This document shows positions 34,266 to 43,599 of a DNA stretch of 64,000 nt, one piece after another. The notes under the pieces were generated by a model that worked only from the letters and a program-made list of their open reading frames with translations, did no database searches and was not told the origin of the DNA. Source of the stretch: Leptolyngbya sp. Cla-17 (GTDB lineage Bacteria; Cyanobacteriota; Cyanobacteriia; Leptolyngbyales; Leptolyngbyaceae); contig NZ_JAEVYN010000001.1 in NCBI RefSeq assembly GCF_016807185.1, forward strand, positions 1,486,781 to 1,550,780. The letters are read 5' to 3'. Numbering within the stretch: the stretch's first letter is position 1; each line of letters opens with the position of its first letter. A program made the position numbers and the translations under genes.

Positions 34266-34634
34266 CTATTCTTCGTCAAGGAAAAGTCTACGTTTGACTT
34301 TACCCTTGCCAAAGTATCGCCCAAATTGCAGCTCATAAACTTCATCTTCGTCTTGAGTTTCTACTTCTAAATCAGAGCGCGGATAGCTGACACAGAGCAA
34401 GGCATATCCCTGTCGCTGTAAATCTGGAGAAAGCCCCATGGCTTCAGGCTGATATATTTCGCCAGAAATAACTCGGACAGCGCAAGCGGTACAGGCTCCA
34501 TTGCGGCAGGCAAAGGGCAATGGGGCTCCTTGATTTTCGACCGTTTGCAGAATGTAGCGGTCTTCAGGAACTTGAACGGTGTAGAGCGTGTTGGTGCGGC
34601 GATCGCGAATTTGAATCGTATGAAAAAGAGCCAT
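34266..34634 (-). CDS. 2Fe-2S plant-type ferredoxin with C-terminal extension (FdC2-like)
   Basis: The 122-residue protein has the 2Fe-2S ligands in FACRNGACTACAVRV with the fourth Cys in ALLCVSYPRSD. It is longer than photosynthetic ferredoxin and ends in EDEVYELQFGRYFGKGKVKR, an extension like that of FdC2 proteins of cyanobacteria and chloroplasts. FdC2 has been linked to iron response and chlorophyll metabolism in plants; its bacterial role is open. It reads towards the inositol-phosphatase gene, 33 bp downstream. Confidence 0.9.
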   Translation of the reverse strand: MALFHTIQIRDRRTNTLYTVQVPEDRYILQTVENQGAPLPFACRNGACTACAVRVISGEIYQPEAMGLSPDLQRQGYALLCVSYPRSDLEVETQDEDEVYELQFGRYFGKGKVKRRLFLDEE

Positions 34635-34713
34635 GAATTTAGTCTTGTTACCAAAATGACACTTGTTTTGCTACTATAGTTGTCTCACGGCTGTTTATGC
34701 AGCACAACCTTTT

Positions 34714-34800
34714 GGAGAGATGGCCGAGTGGTTGAAGGCGCAGCACTGGAAATGCTGTTTAGGGGTAACTTTAACGAGGGTTCGAATCCCTCTCTCTCCG
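34714..34800 (+). tRNA. tRNA-Ser, anticodon GGA
   Basis: The 87-nt cloverleaf has acceptor stem GGAGAGA paired with TCTCTCC and discriminator G. The anticodon loop CTGGAAA gives GGA (serine UCC/UCU). A long variable arm (TTTAGGGGTAACTTTAACG area) is typical of tRNA-Ser. The T arm is GAGGGTTCGAATCCCTC. No CCA is encoded. Confidence 0.97.
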
Positions 34801-34958
34801 TTCTTAGACTTTAACAGGATAAATAATCTCAGAAATAAGCTTTAGAAAACCCCTCCAGATATAGAAGGTTTTTATCAGAGAACTATAGGCTTTTAAGTAA
34901 TATTGGGTTTTCTTCAATCGCTGCCAGACATTGGTTTGAAGGTGAAGTGCTTGCCTAC

Positions 34959-36185
34959 TCACTGGAGTGATTGTTTGACGAGCGATGCGGCTTCTTCTGG
35001 TTTTCCAGCGTAGGGGAACACTAAAACACCCTTAATTTTGGCGTTGTTAATCAGGGGTTTTAAGCGGTATAGCTGCTTCTCAGAAATTGCAACTCCAGCA
35101 TAGTTTTTGGCGTACTCTAGCTCTTGGTTAAAGTTTTTATCGTTATAAACCTGAATGAAAACCCGATCAACATTCCAATTTTGCCAATCTGCAGCGAAAT
35201 AACGTTTACCCCAGTAGGGGTTGTGATGGCAAAGATCGAAGCTAACCGCTGGATTCGCTTTCTTAATACCAGACCTCATTTGCCGCACAAAGCTAGTCAG
35301 ACGAGCAGTGCGGTCAATCTTGCCAGGGAGTTCGGCATGATAACCCAGGTAGTCATCCCACTGGACGGCATCAATAGTTGGATATTTTTGGACAAACTCG
35401 ACTGAGATTTTTTTGAATAACGCAGCAACTTCTGGGATCTCAACATCCAGCACGTAGTGATCAATGCCAGCGTAGGTTTTGTCAACTCCAGGCACAATCC
35501 ACCGTTTAGAGATTGCTAAGTCAAAAATTGGGCTGTTCTTGTCGATTTTGATACCCTTCTCAAAATAGGCGTGAACTTGCATTCCTTGCTTGTGTGCCTC
35601 ATCAATTAACCACTCTAACCATTGATCTTGAAACTGATTGGGGCAACTTCTATACCCAAATGTTTGCTGCATGACAGTGCTGTTATACATTGTGCAGCCG
35701 TTGCCCCATACTCCATGAATAATGGTGTTCATTCCTTGCTTGCGGTAATAACGAACGCGATCGCGGATCGTTTGTTCGCTGGCATTATTCGTTACCTGAT
35801 ATCGACTCAAATAAATTCCTCTGATTGCTTTTTTCTCCCACAGGGTTTGAGATGACGATTTTCTAGCAGGTTTTGGTAACGGCTGAGCTTGGGATTTAGT
35901 CGTTGGTGCCATAGTCGGCAAGATCTGCGGTGAGGGTGAATTAGCGATCGGTGCCTGCTGGGTTGGAGGAGGAGTCAAAACAACAGCAGTGGGTTGTTGA
36001 GTAATTGGAGGAGGAGTTTGTGAATTATTAGGCAAAAGTTTGCCGATATAATCAGGTAGAAGTTTTTTGATACCTAAATCATCTAGATGAGTAGAGCCCC
36101 AGTAACCAGCCCCTAGTACAAGGATGATGAATGAAAGGGGAATGCTCGAACATCCACATCCAGAGTTTTCTTTTTTAGGCGGCAT
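34959..36185 (-). CDS. Membrane-anchored GHL10-like putative glycoside hydrolase
   Basis: From ATG 36185 (the frame also opens at a TTG at 36206) this is a 408-residue protein with one N-terminal membrane helix (PLSFIILVLGAGYWG) after a basic, Cys-containing stretch, so the body is outside the membrane. A Pro/Gln/Thr-rich linker covers about residues 50-115. The C-terminal TIM-barrel-like domain has IRGIYLSRYQV, GMQVHAYFE, AVQWDDYLGYH and a DLCHHNPYWG segment, as in GHL10/DUF4015-type putative glycosidases. The linkage it cleaves is unknown. Confidence 0.85.
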   Translation of the reverse strand: MPPKKENSGCGCSSIPLSFIILVLGAGYWGSTHLDDLGIKKLLPDYIGKLLPNNSQTPPPITQQPTAVVLTPPPTQQAPIANSPSPQILPTMAPTTKSQAQPLPKPARKSSSQTLWEKKAIRGIYLSRYQVTNNASEQTIRDRVRYYRKQGMNTIIHGVWGNGCTMYNSTVMQQTFGYRSCPNQFQDQWLEWLIDEAHKQGMQVHAYFEKGIKIDKNSPIFDLAISKRWIVPGVDKTYAGIDHYVLDVEIPEVAALFKKISVEFVQKYPTIDAVQWDDYLGYHAELPGKIDRTARLTSFVRQMRSGIKKANPAVSFDLCHHNPYWGKRYFAADWQNWNVDRVFIQVYNDKNFNQELEYAKNYAGVAISEKQLYRLKPLINNAKIKGVLVFPYAGKPEEAASLVKQSLQ

Positions 36186-36255
36186 GGCAATATGAGTGAC
36201 TTTCAACGCTTACGGTAATCTTCATCGGAGCGCACCATAGCAACTAATACAAACT

Positions 36256-36951
36256 CTATCTACTTACTTCTTGGAGGTAAACTTCCTCATAAGGTTGCAA
36301 AACGACCCAACCATTGCCCTGAAACTTTAATTGAATCGCCTCCCCACTGCCACGGCCCAAAAAAGTACCCAGAGTAAAATTGGTCACGATTTCAGGTTCT
36401 AGCGAACCTGACCAAGCTACCGTTGCATTAGGATCGGAGAATACTGGCATATCGGGTTTAACTTTTAATGCCAGTGGCTCGTAGTGTGTTGTGATTGCGA
36501 CCATCCCTGTGCCCGATAAACGAATGTTAAAGAGCCCGCCCGCTACCATACCCGCGATACGTCGCATTAGCTTGATTTCCCACTTTATCGTGTTCTCCAT
36601 TGCCAACACGTCGTTACCGTTGACAAAAATAGTTTCATTCTGGAGATTCAAGATGTGAATTCGTTTACCTTTATCAGCTAAGTAAACGTGTCCCATGCCA
36701 TCCATTTTTACTAGAGACATTCCTTCGCCAGAAACCATCTTTTTCATCAAGTTTCCTAATCCATGTTCGAGCATCCCTTCACGCTTGAATGTCACATTGC
36801 CCAAATATCCAATCATCGCCCCTACTTTTGCCCAGATTCTGCCATTTACTTTTACTTCAAGTAGGTGTGGGCTTTCCAGCTCAAAAGTGCCTTGTCCGCG
36901 ATCCCTCTGAGATGAGGTGCTAAGAAATTCATTGATAGAGTATCGAGACAT
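36256..36951 (-). CDS. AIM24 family protein
   Basis: This 231-residue all-beta protein belongs to the AIM24/TIGR00266 family. GMVAGGLFNIRLSGTGMVAITTH and NATVAWSGSLEPEIV (the first quoted in parts: GGLFNIRLSGTGMVAITTH) are typical, as is the opening VKVNGRIWAKVGAMIGY. The family has a double-sided beta-helix fold. Its bacterial role is not established; the yeast protein affects mitochondrial inner-membrane organisation. The gene is monocistronic. Confidence 0.9.
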   Translation of the reverse strand: MSRYSINEFLSTSSQRDRGQGTFELESPHLLEVKVNGRIWAKVGAMIGYLGNVTFKREGMLEHGLGNLMKKMVSGEGMSLVKMDGMGHVYLADKGKRIHILNLQNETIFVNGNDVLAMENTIKWEIKLMRRIAGMVAGGLFNIRLSGTGMVAITTHYEPLALKVKPDMPVFSDPNATVAWSGSLEPEIVTNFTLGTFLGRGSGEAIQLKFQGNGWVVLQPYEEVYLQEVSR

Positions 36952-37177
36952 AACGGATCATCTATGTAAAAGGGGGATTTGGTTGAAGAGGTAATCAAAG
37001 TATTCTTCCCATCTTCATGTGCAACTCTTCAGCAAAAAGTAGTGTGATTCCAGAATTCAGAGTTCTGTGGTTCGTCCTTGCCGATATGTTTAGAAATCTT
37101 TTCCCACCGATAGCCTTCTGATTGTTCTTTACAGGCGATTTAGCAGTCGAACCATTCAGATTTATCTTGATGTCGAG

Positions 37178-39055
37178 TTACCGTCGGCTAAAGCGGGTGT
37201 CTTGCAGGGCGTTGCCGATGCCTTTGATTACGCCGCGTCCAATTAAGCCGATGCCGCGACCAATTACTTCCGTGAGTACATACACCACGCCGCTGCCGAC
37301 AAAGGAAACCGTTGATTGCAAACGGGGGGCGATCGCATCTCGTGCTTCCAATGCCAGTGTAACCGCAAGCCGAACTCCGCCCAAATCAGCAAGCTCCTGA
37401 TTACGAGGCGCGTAAATAGATGTTTGAACAATGCCCTGCTGTTCCAATACATACAGTTGATGGCGACTTTCAAAAATGGCGGTTGGCTCACTAAAGAAGC
37501 GATCAACGCGGTACTTCCAGGAGAGGTTGTTTCTAAACCGCTCAATTTCACGGGTGGAGAGTAGGCGGCGATCATAGAAGGTTTGCTTAATCGCGAGCGC
37601 ATCTCCAAAGCGGTTGAGTAAAGGCTGCATGACTGCATTCGCTACTTGAATCATCATATTTTGCAGCACTGTCTCCAACCGTGCCATTGCTTCCACAGAA
37701 CCCACTGCATAGGTTGTATTGTCAATCAGCAGCGGTGTTTGAAACAGTAGATGCGCCAAAAAATCGCTAACTGCGGGAATCTTATCTAAAATATTCGCCT
37801 GGACAACATCACCATCTAGCAGCAATACTTCTACCACATCTATAGTCGGCTGTTGCACTTGCTCAATGGGAGAACTGCCTAAAGTAAGGGTTGTATATTG
37901 TCCAAAAAAATCAGTAGTCACCGCTTGCCAAAGATTCCGTAGTACCATGCTGCGCTTTTCTGGAAGATACGCTAATTCAAGATTGGAAAACCGCAAGTCG
38001 TTTAAAGTCTCTTCTAGTTGACGGAGCACGATCGCCAGCAACTCTCGCTTTTTGTCGCTGCTGAGAATATCAATTTCCAAAGGGCGATCGCTCAGGTTGT
38101 GCAAAGCACCTTGCAGCTTGGCAAAGGTGCTGTCAAACAGAGATGCCTGAATGCTGCGGAGGTGATCGGCTGAAGTGGTTTGCACGCTGATTTCGGTGTA
38201 CAACGTTGGCGTGGAAACTGGGGCGATCGCGGTCATAGCTACTTTGACGGATTGTGCAGTAGGCTGCGATCGCTCCAGCATGGATTGCTCAGTTTGTGAC
38301 AACGATCCAGACCGTTTCAACCGTTCTATAAAGCGCTCTGATTCAGAAGTCAGCAGCCGATTGACAACCCAACGAGCGGTTTGTAATTCTCGTCTGCGCC
38401 CGGTGAGAAATAGCTGATCCAGCACGGAAAGATTAGCACTGTCGAGTTGGGCGTTCAGTTGGGCGATCGCGTCATCAATTTGCTGCACACCAGACAGGCG
38501 CATATTTCGCCGCATCACATCTAACGCAGTTAAGGGTGGCAGTGCAAGGGATGCTGTGCTGGAATTAGGGACATTAGAATTAGGTACATTAGACTTTAAG
38601 GATTGGGCAAGGCTACGCATTGCTTGAGTCCAGTGAGAGTACCCAGCGGCGATTTGGCGGATAATTAAAACAATCTCCCCAATTGCAGTGCCCTTTTGGC
38701 AATAGCCCATCGCTTGGGTCTGCAATGCTGCCGCCAGCACTGCAGAATCAGGAATGGTGCTGAGCAACAGGATAGGGATTTGGGGATACCGAGCGTTGAT
38801 CTGCTGACACAGCGACAGCCCGATTTTTGCGCCATTGGCTGCACTGAGATCTAAACTGAGCAGGATTAGATTAAGCGATCGCTGATTATCCTGCTCGAAC
38901 CACTGCACTAGCTCTGCGATCGCCCCCTCGCTGGATGCCTCTAACGCCACATGCATGTCTGGGTAGGCATGGAGGCTAGTGATTAGATCCTGGCGAAACA
39001 CCAGATCGTCTTCAACAAGCATCAAGTTCAGCGTCGCAATGGGCTGAGAAGTCAT
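37178..39055 (-). CDS. Receiver-like domain fused to a DUF3685 (Ycf55-like) region
   Basis: The 625-residue protein has an N-terminal receiver fold (residues about 9-135). LMLVEDD supplies the acidic pocket and YCQKGT the conserved lysine (Lys121). The strand that normally carries the phospho-acceptor reads LILLSLDLS, with Ser67 where Asp is expected. A long helical region (about 170-330) is followed by a C-terminal domain ending in glycine-rich VIGRGIGLIGRGVIKGIGNAL. I associate this with the cyanobacterial DUF3685/Ycf55 family. No kinase is adjacent. Role unknown. Confidence 0.82.
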   Translation of the reverse strand: MTSQPIATLNLMLVEDDLVFRQDLITSLHAYPDMHVALEASSEGAIAELVQWFEQDNQRSLNLILLSLDLSAANGAKIGLSLCQQINARYPQIPILLLSTIPDSAVLAAALQTQAMGYCQKGTAIGEIVLIIRQIAAGYSHWTQAMRSLAQSLKSNVPNSNVPNSSTASLALPPLTALDVMRRNMRLSGVQQIDDAIAQLNAQLDSANLSVLDQLFLTGRRRELQTARWVVNRLLTSESERFIERLKRSGSLSQTEQSMLERSQPTAQSVKVAMTAIAPVSTPTLYTEISVQTTSADHLRSIQASLFDSTFAKLQGALHNLSDRPLEIDILSSDKKRELLAIVLRQLEETLNDLRFSNLELAYLPEKRSMVLRNLWQAVTTDFFGQYTTLTLGSSPIEQVQQPTIDVVEVLLLDGDVVQANILDKIPAVSDFLAHLLFQTPLLIDNTTYAVGSVEAMARLETVLQNMMIQVANAVMQPLLNRFGDALAIKQTFYDRRLLSTREIERFRNNLSWKYRVDRFFSEPTAIFESRHQLYVLEQQGIVQTSIYAPRNQELADLGGVRLAVTLALEARDAIAPRLQSTVSFVGSGVVYVLTEVIGRGIGLIGRGVIKGIGNALQDTRFSRR

Positions 39056-39479
39056 CAGGCAATCAATTGAAGAATCGAGTTACTCTTTAGCCTCTTTTAC
39101 CACAAGTATGAAGGCTTCATCATTTCATTGTCTGACCTGAGACGACTATTCGGCAAAATGAGGTGTGTTTAAGTCAAGTTTCCTCTTGGTGCGATTGCGA
39201 AATCCCTTTTTATTATCAACCCGCGATCGCAGGCTTCAATCATTAATGAACTGCTCCTGAAGCGATCGCTATCAGCCCTACACCTGTGAAGACCAGACCA
39301 TCGACATTGTGTCCTACGATCTCGGGATTAATCAGGATACACTTGCTGGGTAGTAGCCGGAAGAATTAATCGGGACTGTAAAGTTTTTGAGTTTTCAATG
39401 GATTTTGAAACGCAGTAGCGATCACTTAGCATAAAACAGACTCATTGGATATTTGTGCTCTATTGACATTTGGCCACAC
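39056..39479. other. 424-bp gap before the SNF2 cassette
   Basis: No gene was found. The gap is divergent and contains scattered HIP1 octamers in its first half. The last 100 bp are AT-rich, as is the cassette that follows, suggesting that the border of transferred DNA lies here. Confidence 0.5.
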
Positions 39480-40016
39480 ATGCAAATTACTACAATTGGA
39501 TTTCTTGGAATACAGCATTTTGAAGATGGAGCCGCTACACGTGGAGCTATCTTGGTTACTGCTATGGACACAAAACCACTTGAGTTTCGCATCACAGCAC
39601 CTGTTCGTCCACAGAGCTTTCAGGCAACCCTTTACGGTGAACTGTTGAATGAACACATCGCAGTAGATTTGCTGGGACTACCTCTTCTTGATGCGGTAGA
39701 GACTAAGCCTGATCTGGTTTTGGTTCGTGATAATTTGCTGATGAGCATCATTAGCAAGCAGGAGATTCCAACGATTCGGATAATGAAAGCGGATCAACCC
39801 CTGATGCAAAAAGGAGTTGAACCTAAAATGCTGAATCCGCATAACTCAAACCACCCACCAGCAAAAATCTATACCTCTGAAAAATTCGCGGGAAACCTGC
39901 AAACAATCGCTGAACAGCTACAAGTAATCTTTTTACAAAGAGATCTTATGGAGCCGTTTGAACGCATCGAAAGAGCTTGTGTTGATGTTCATGGTCGCCA
40001 GTTAGGCGATAGATAG
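39480..40016 (+). CDS. Unknown 178-aa protein, first gene of the SNF2 cassette
   Basis: Starting at ATG 39480, the protein shows alternating strands in its first 110 residues (ITTIGFLGIQHFEDGAATR, EFRITAPVRPQSFQATLYG) and helices after residue 130. DLVLVRDNLLMSI is a hydrophobic core segment. No known motif, signal peptide or membrane helix is seen. It ends 5 bp before the SNF2 gene and so is co-transcribed and probably co-translated. It may be a specificity or adaptor subunit for the ATPase, which is inference. Base composition is AT-rich compared with murE or the DUF3685 gene. Confidence 0.75.
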   Translation: MQITTIGFLGIQHFEDGAATRGAILVTAMDTKPLEFRITAPVRPQSFQATLYGELLNEHIAVDLLGLPLLDAVETKPDLVLVRDNLLMSIISKQEIPTIRIMKADQPLMQKGVEPKMLNPHNSNHPPAKIYTSEKFAGNLQTIAEQLQVIFLQRDLMEPFERIERACVDVHGRQLGDR

Positions 40017-40021
40017 CGTTT

Positions 40022-42745
40022 ATGAACCCGATCCGTGGAATTGCAAGGCGGATTACCCGTGTAGCATCGGGTGTCCGTCCCGCTGAAACTTATCCGGTTT
40101 CCGGTTGGATTATCCAGTCGCCATCAATTATCTCGCCGACTTTTCGGCTTTTTGATACTTTGGTGTCTGATGATCTTTGCTTGGTAATGGCAACGAGTAA
40201 ACCATCAGCTAACTTGTTGCCGAAAAGACCTGCAACCTATGAGGTGTTACAACCTTGCACTACCCCTAAAATCTTTGGCTCTAGCAAAATAAAGGTTACA
40301 GTACCAGCAATTTTTGAGTTAACTGATTGGTTAATTGAAGCAGTAGCTTGTTCACAGGCATATGTAAAACTCTTCATAGCTCCTGAAACTTTTACAGAAA
40401 AGATTACTAATTTTGAAGTATCAGTACTGGCGGAACTAGAGTATCTGCTTGTTTCTTTAGATGTTTCCCAGATTCTAGAAAACTCATTTGTTGCTTTTGA
40501 GAGACCAGGGATTTTGAAGTGCTGCTTTGGTCAAGATGATGACGAGGAAGAGTTAAAACAATATGAGGACTTTTCTAAAGAACAGAACAATGAGCATGAG
40601 AGTAAAGATAAGATTCTGTCCCAATCGCTAAGCTACTGTGAAATTCTGCACCCTATTCTTCTACCACCTTTATCTCTAGAAGTTCATAATGACCTGGATT
40701 TCTACAATCCATTGCGTGGTTATCAGAAGCAAGGCATCAGATTTTTATTTGATACTCCATCAGCACTGCTAGCTGATGAAATGGGGACTGGGAAGACTGT
40801 ACAAGCTGTGAATGCTCTAAGGTTACTGTTTCGTCAAGCACACATAAAATCGGTTCTAGTTGTTTGTCCTTCTGCCGTGATTGGCAGCGTTGACTTAAGT
40901 ATTAAAACTGGTAATTCTGAGGGATGGAGCGGACATTTTTACCATTGGGCACCAGAATTATTGGTTGCTGTGATGCGTGGCGGCAAAAAAGAGCAAAGGA
41001 AACTTGATTGGCAAAAACCTTTTCATGTATACATCACAACTTATGCCACCTTAAGAATCGATTTAAATGATGATGTACTCACCAACTTACAACAGTTCGA
41101 TTGCATTATTTTGGATGAAGCTCAAACTGTCAAAAATCGAGAGACAAAGACAGCAAAAGCTATTCGTCGCCTTCAAGCAGACTATCGTTGGGCTTTAACT
41201 GGCACTCCGATTGAGAATCGGTTGGATGATGTAATATCACTATTTGATTTCATTCGTCCAGGAACATTTAGGGGAGGCGTGCAATATTCATCCCAAGATG
41301 TCTCAAATGCAATCAAATCATTCATGTTGCGTCGCTTGAAGCAGGATGTACTTCAAGACCTTCCTGATAAAGAAAGACAGGAAGCTTGGTTGGATTTAGA
41401 TGATGCTCAGAGAAATGCTTACAACCAAGCATTACATACAGGTCGTCACAAGATCGAAACTTCATTAGATGGAAAACAAACATTTCAAATCAAACGGCAT
41501 ATCTTCGCTTTGCTGGCTGAATTGAAGCAGATTTGTAACTTTGCTAAGGAACAAATAACTAGCCCTAAAACATATTTACTGTTGGAATTACTGGAAACCA
41601 TTGCAGCTAATCATAAAAAGGTACTTGTCTTTTCGCAGTATCGTTCAGAAGGGACAGACAAAATTGCTCATTTGCTAAGTCAAACAGAGATTGGCTATGT
41701 GTTTTATAAAGGATCACCACAACAGAGAGAGCAGGCAAAAAGCGATTTCAAGAGTAAACCAGAGATTACCGTTTTTCTAGCGACTTTTGGAACTGCCTCA
41801 GAGGGGCTTACATTGATTGAAGCGACCTATGTTATTAACTTCGATCATCTTTGGAATCCAGCTAAAATGAATCAGGCTGAGGATCGAATTCACCGCATAG
41901 GTCAGACAAAAGGTGTGACAATCTACAGCTTCTGGATGAAAAACACCATTGAAGAACGGATTAAAAAGAAACTGATCGATAAACGCATCCTGATTGATAA
42001 CACCATCAATAGCTTGGCTACAGGAGTGAGTGAGGATGAGTTATTTTCTACTGAAGACTGGCTAGATATTTTTGACATCAAGCTTACTAAAAAGACTGTG
42101 GACGTACAGGCTAATGCTATGAAGCTTAGTAAAAAGTCAGATCCGAAAATTCAAGCCAAACGATTTGCGGCACAATTAACCTTTCAAAACAATCAGAATA
42201 AGCTATCTCCACCTACTGCTTCCTCACACATTATCCATGTGCTAGAAAATATAAAACAGATGTTAAAAACAATGGCTGATTCCCCACATCACATTTTTCA
42301 TATACAAGGTAACTACATCGAAAAATCTGTAAAGGAACTCACACTCATGTCAGAGCAACCACCCATTTTTAATCAGCAAGGTGCCACGATTGGAGTCAAT
42401 TACGCCGCCAAAGATAGTAACCCCAAGATTATTCAAAACGTTCAAAATACTCAGCAATCTTCCCCCGAAATGGCTTTAGCCGTCGTGGTACAAATCATTC
42501 AGGCATTGGAGCAGAAATACACTTTTGTACAAGATGAACAACAGGCACTTAGCATCATTGATGTAAAATTCAAAGATATTAAAGCTAAACAACTTCCCCA
42601 ATGGCAAGATTTGATGAGCATTAAACGACTTTGGAATGGTGGCAAAAAAGCAACTGTTAAAGTTGGAGAGCACTTTACTGAGTCTAATCCTTGGGGTAAA
42701 GGTCTTGTAGCTTTCCTTGAAGGTGTTAGTGAAGATGTGAAATGA
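40022..42745 (+). CDS. SNF2-family (Swi2/Snf2) ATPase with extra N- and C-terminal modules
   Basis: This 907-residue protein has an N-terminal unknown region (1-230), a helicase core and a C-terminal module. Core motifs are LADEMGTGKT (Walker A, about residue 249), IILDEAQTVKN (DEAQ box), LTGTPIENR (motif III), VFSQYRS (motif IV) and DRIHRIGQTKG (motif VI, about 621). SNF2 enzymes translocate on double-stranded DNA and occur in several bacterial defence systems as well as in transcription recycling. Residues 776-907 form a distinct unit with its own possible start. It follows the 178-aa gene by 5 bp and precedes a Uma2 gene by 41 bp. AT-rich codon use suggests transfer. Confidence 0.9.
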   Translation: MNPIRGIARRITRVASGVRPAETYPVSGWIIQSPSIISPTFRLFDTLVSDDLCLVMATSKPSANLLPKRPATYEVLQPCTTPKIFGSSKIKVTVPAIFELTDWLIEAVACSQAYVKLFIAPETFTEKITNFEVSVLAELEYLLVSLDVSQILENSFVAFERPGILKCCFGQDDDEEELKQYEDFSKEQNNEHESKDKILSQSLSYCEILHPILLPPLSLEVHNDLDFYNPLRGYQKQGIRFLFDTPSALLADEMGTGKTVQAVNALRLLFRQAHIKSVLVVCPSAVIGSVDLSIKTGNSEGWSGHFYHWAPELLVAVMRGGKKEQRKLDWQKPFHVYITTYATLRIDLNDDVLTNLQQFDCIILDEAQTVKNRETKTAKAIRRLQADYRWALTGTPIENRLDDVISLFDFIRPGTFRGGVQYSSQDVSNAIKSFMLRRLKQDVLQDLPDKERQEAWLDLDDAQRNAYNQALHTGRHKIETSLDGKQTFQIKRHIFALLAELKQICNFAKEQITSPKTYLLLELLETIAANHKKVLVFSQYRSEGTDKIAHLLSQTEIGYVFYKGSPQQREQAKSDFKSKPEITVFLATFGTASEGLTLIEATYVINFDHLWNPAKMNQAEDRIHRIGQTKGVTIYSFWMKNTIEERIKKKLIDKRILIDNTINSLATGVSEDELFSTEDWLDIFDIKLTKKTVDVQANAMKLSKKSDPKIQAKRFAAQLTFQNNQNKLSPPTASSHIIHVLENIKQMLKTMADSPHHIFHIQGNYIEKSVKELTLMSEQPPIFNQQGATIGVNYAAKDSNPKIIQNVQNTQQSSPEMALAVVVQIIQALEQKYTFVQDEQQALSIIDVKFKDIKAKQLPQWQDLMSIKRLWNGGKKATVKVGEHFTESNPWGKGLVAFLEGVSEDVK
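42347..42745 (+). other. Possible internal translation start: separate 132-aa C-terminal product of the SNF2 gene
   Basis: An in-frame ATG at 42347 (codon 776) follows AAAGGAAC at 42331-42338 with about 10 bp spacing, a credible ribosome-binding site inside the gene. The product would start MSEQPPIFNQQGATIGVNYA and end FLEGVSEDVK. It resembles the start of a stand-alone protein rather than the middle of a helicase. It may be a fused partner domain, a separately translated subunit, or both. Confidence 0.4.
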
Positions 42746-42786
42746 GTACCATACTTTAGAAATCTGCTGTTCAAATCACCGACGAT

Positions 42787-43395
42787 ATGATCGCGATTCA
42801 AACTCCCTATCTCTTTCCAGAGGATTATCTGGCTGAAGAAGAAAGTAGTGCCGTCAAACACGAATATCGGGATGGGCAAATCTATGCCATGGCAGGGGGG
42901 ACTGACACTCACAATGCGATCGCTGGAAACCTTTTTGCAGTCCTCAAAAATCATCTGCGCGGTAGCGGCTGCCGGATATTTATCTCAGACATCAAAGCTC
43001 AGATTGAGGCGCTCAACTGTTTTTATTATCCCGATGTGATGGTGACCTGTGATCAGCGAGATCAAGCAACTCCCTTGTATAAGCGCTATCCCTGTCTAAT
43101 TATTGAAGTGTTATCTGAATCTACAGAAGCCTTTGACCGGGGCGATAAGTTTGCCGATTGTCAACAGCTAGACAGTCTGCAAGAATATGTACTGATCAGC
43201 CAAAAGCGCCAGCGCGTTGATTGTTTTCGTCGTAACGAAGAAGGGCGCTGGGTTCTGTTTTCTTTTAATTTGGGTGACACCCTTCACCTTACTAGTGTGA
43301 ATCTACAAATGAGTATGGATTCGTTGTACGAAGATACTCATTTGGCGAGCGATAAACTAGAGAGCACCCGCGAACCTGATTCAGCAAGTGAGTAG
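42787..43395 (+). CDS. Uma2 family PD-(D/E)XK nuclease-like protein
   Basis: The 202-residue protein has the Uma2 fold: FPEDYLAEEESSAVKHEYRDG at its start (quoted parts: EDYLAEEESSAVKHEY), YYPDVMVTCD with the catalytic Asp, LIIEVLSEST with the Glu, and DKFADCQQLDSLQEYVLI. It is a different subgroup from the gene at 6838-7404. It lies 41 bp after the SNF2 gene in the same direction, so it may belong to that cassette, but Uma2 genes are so common in cyanobacteria that chance is possible. Confidence 0.92.
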   Translation: MIAIQTPYLFPEDYLAEEESSAVKHEYRDGQIYAMAGGTDTHNAIAGNLFAVLKNHLRGSGCRIFISDIKAQIEALNCFYYPDVMVTCDQRDQATPLYKRYPCLIIEVLSESTEAFDRGDKFADCQQLDSLQEYVLISQKRQRVDCFRRNEEGRWVLFSFNLGDTLHLTSVNLQMSMDSLYEDTHLASDKLESTREPDSASE

Positions 43396-43599
43396 CACTG
43401 ACTGGCACCAAAAGTGATTAACCTTCGCGCAGTTTTTCTAACACGCTTCAATCTTCTAGGGTGGAGGTGTCGCCAGATATCTCTTCGCCAGCCGCCAGCG
43501 ATTTCAAGCTCTAATCACGGGGTAAACTGAGCCGTTTTTTAGGGCTATGTCTGGATAGAAGAGATCACCTCAATTGAAGTGAAAAAAAGTTTGAATGAC

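Noticed and set aside
34663..34845. Sixty-codon plus-strand frame across the tRNA
   Set aside because: It covers tRNA-Ser almost entirely; the frame is a by-product of the tRNA sequence.
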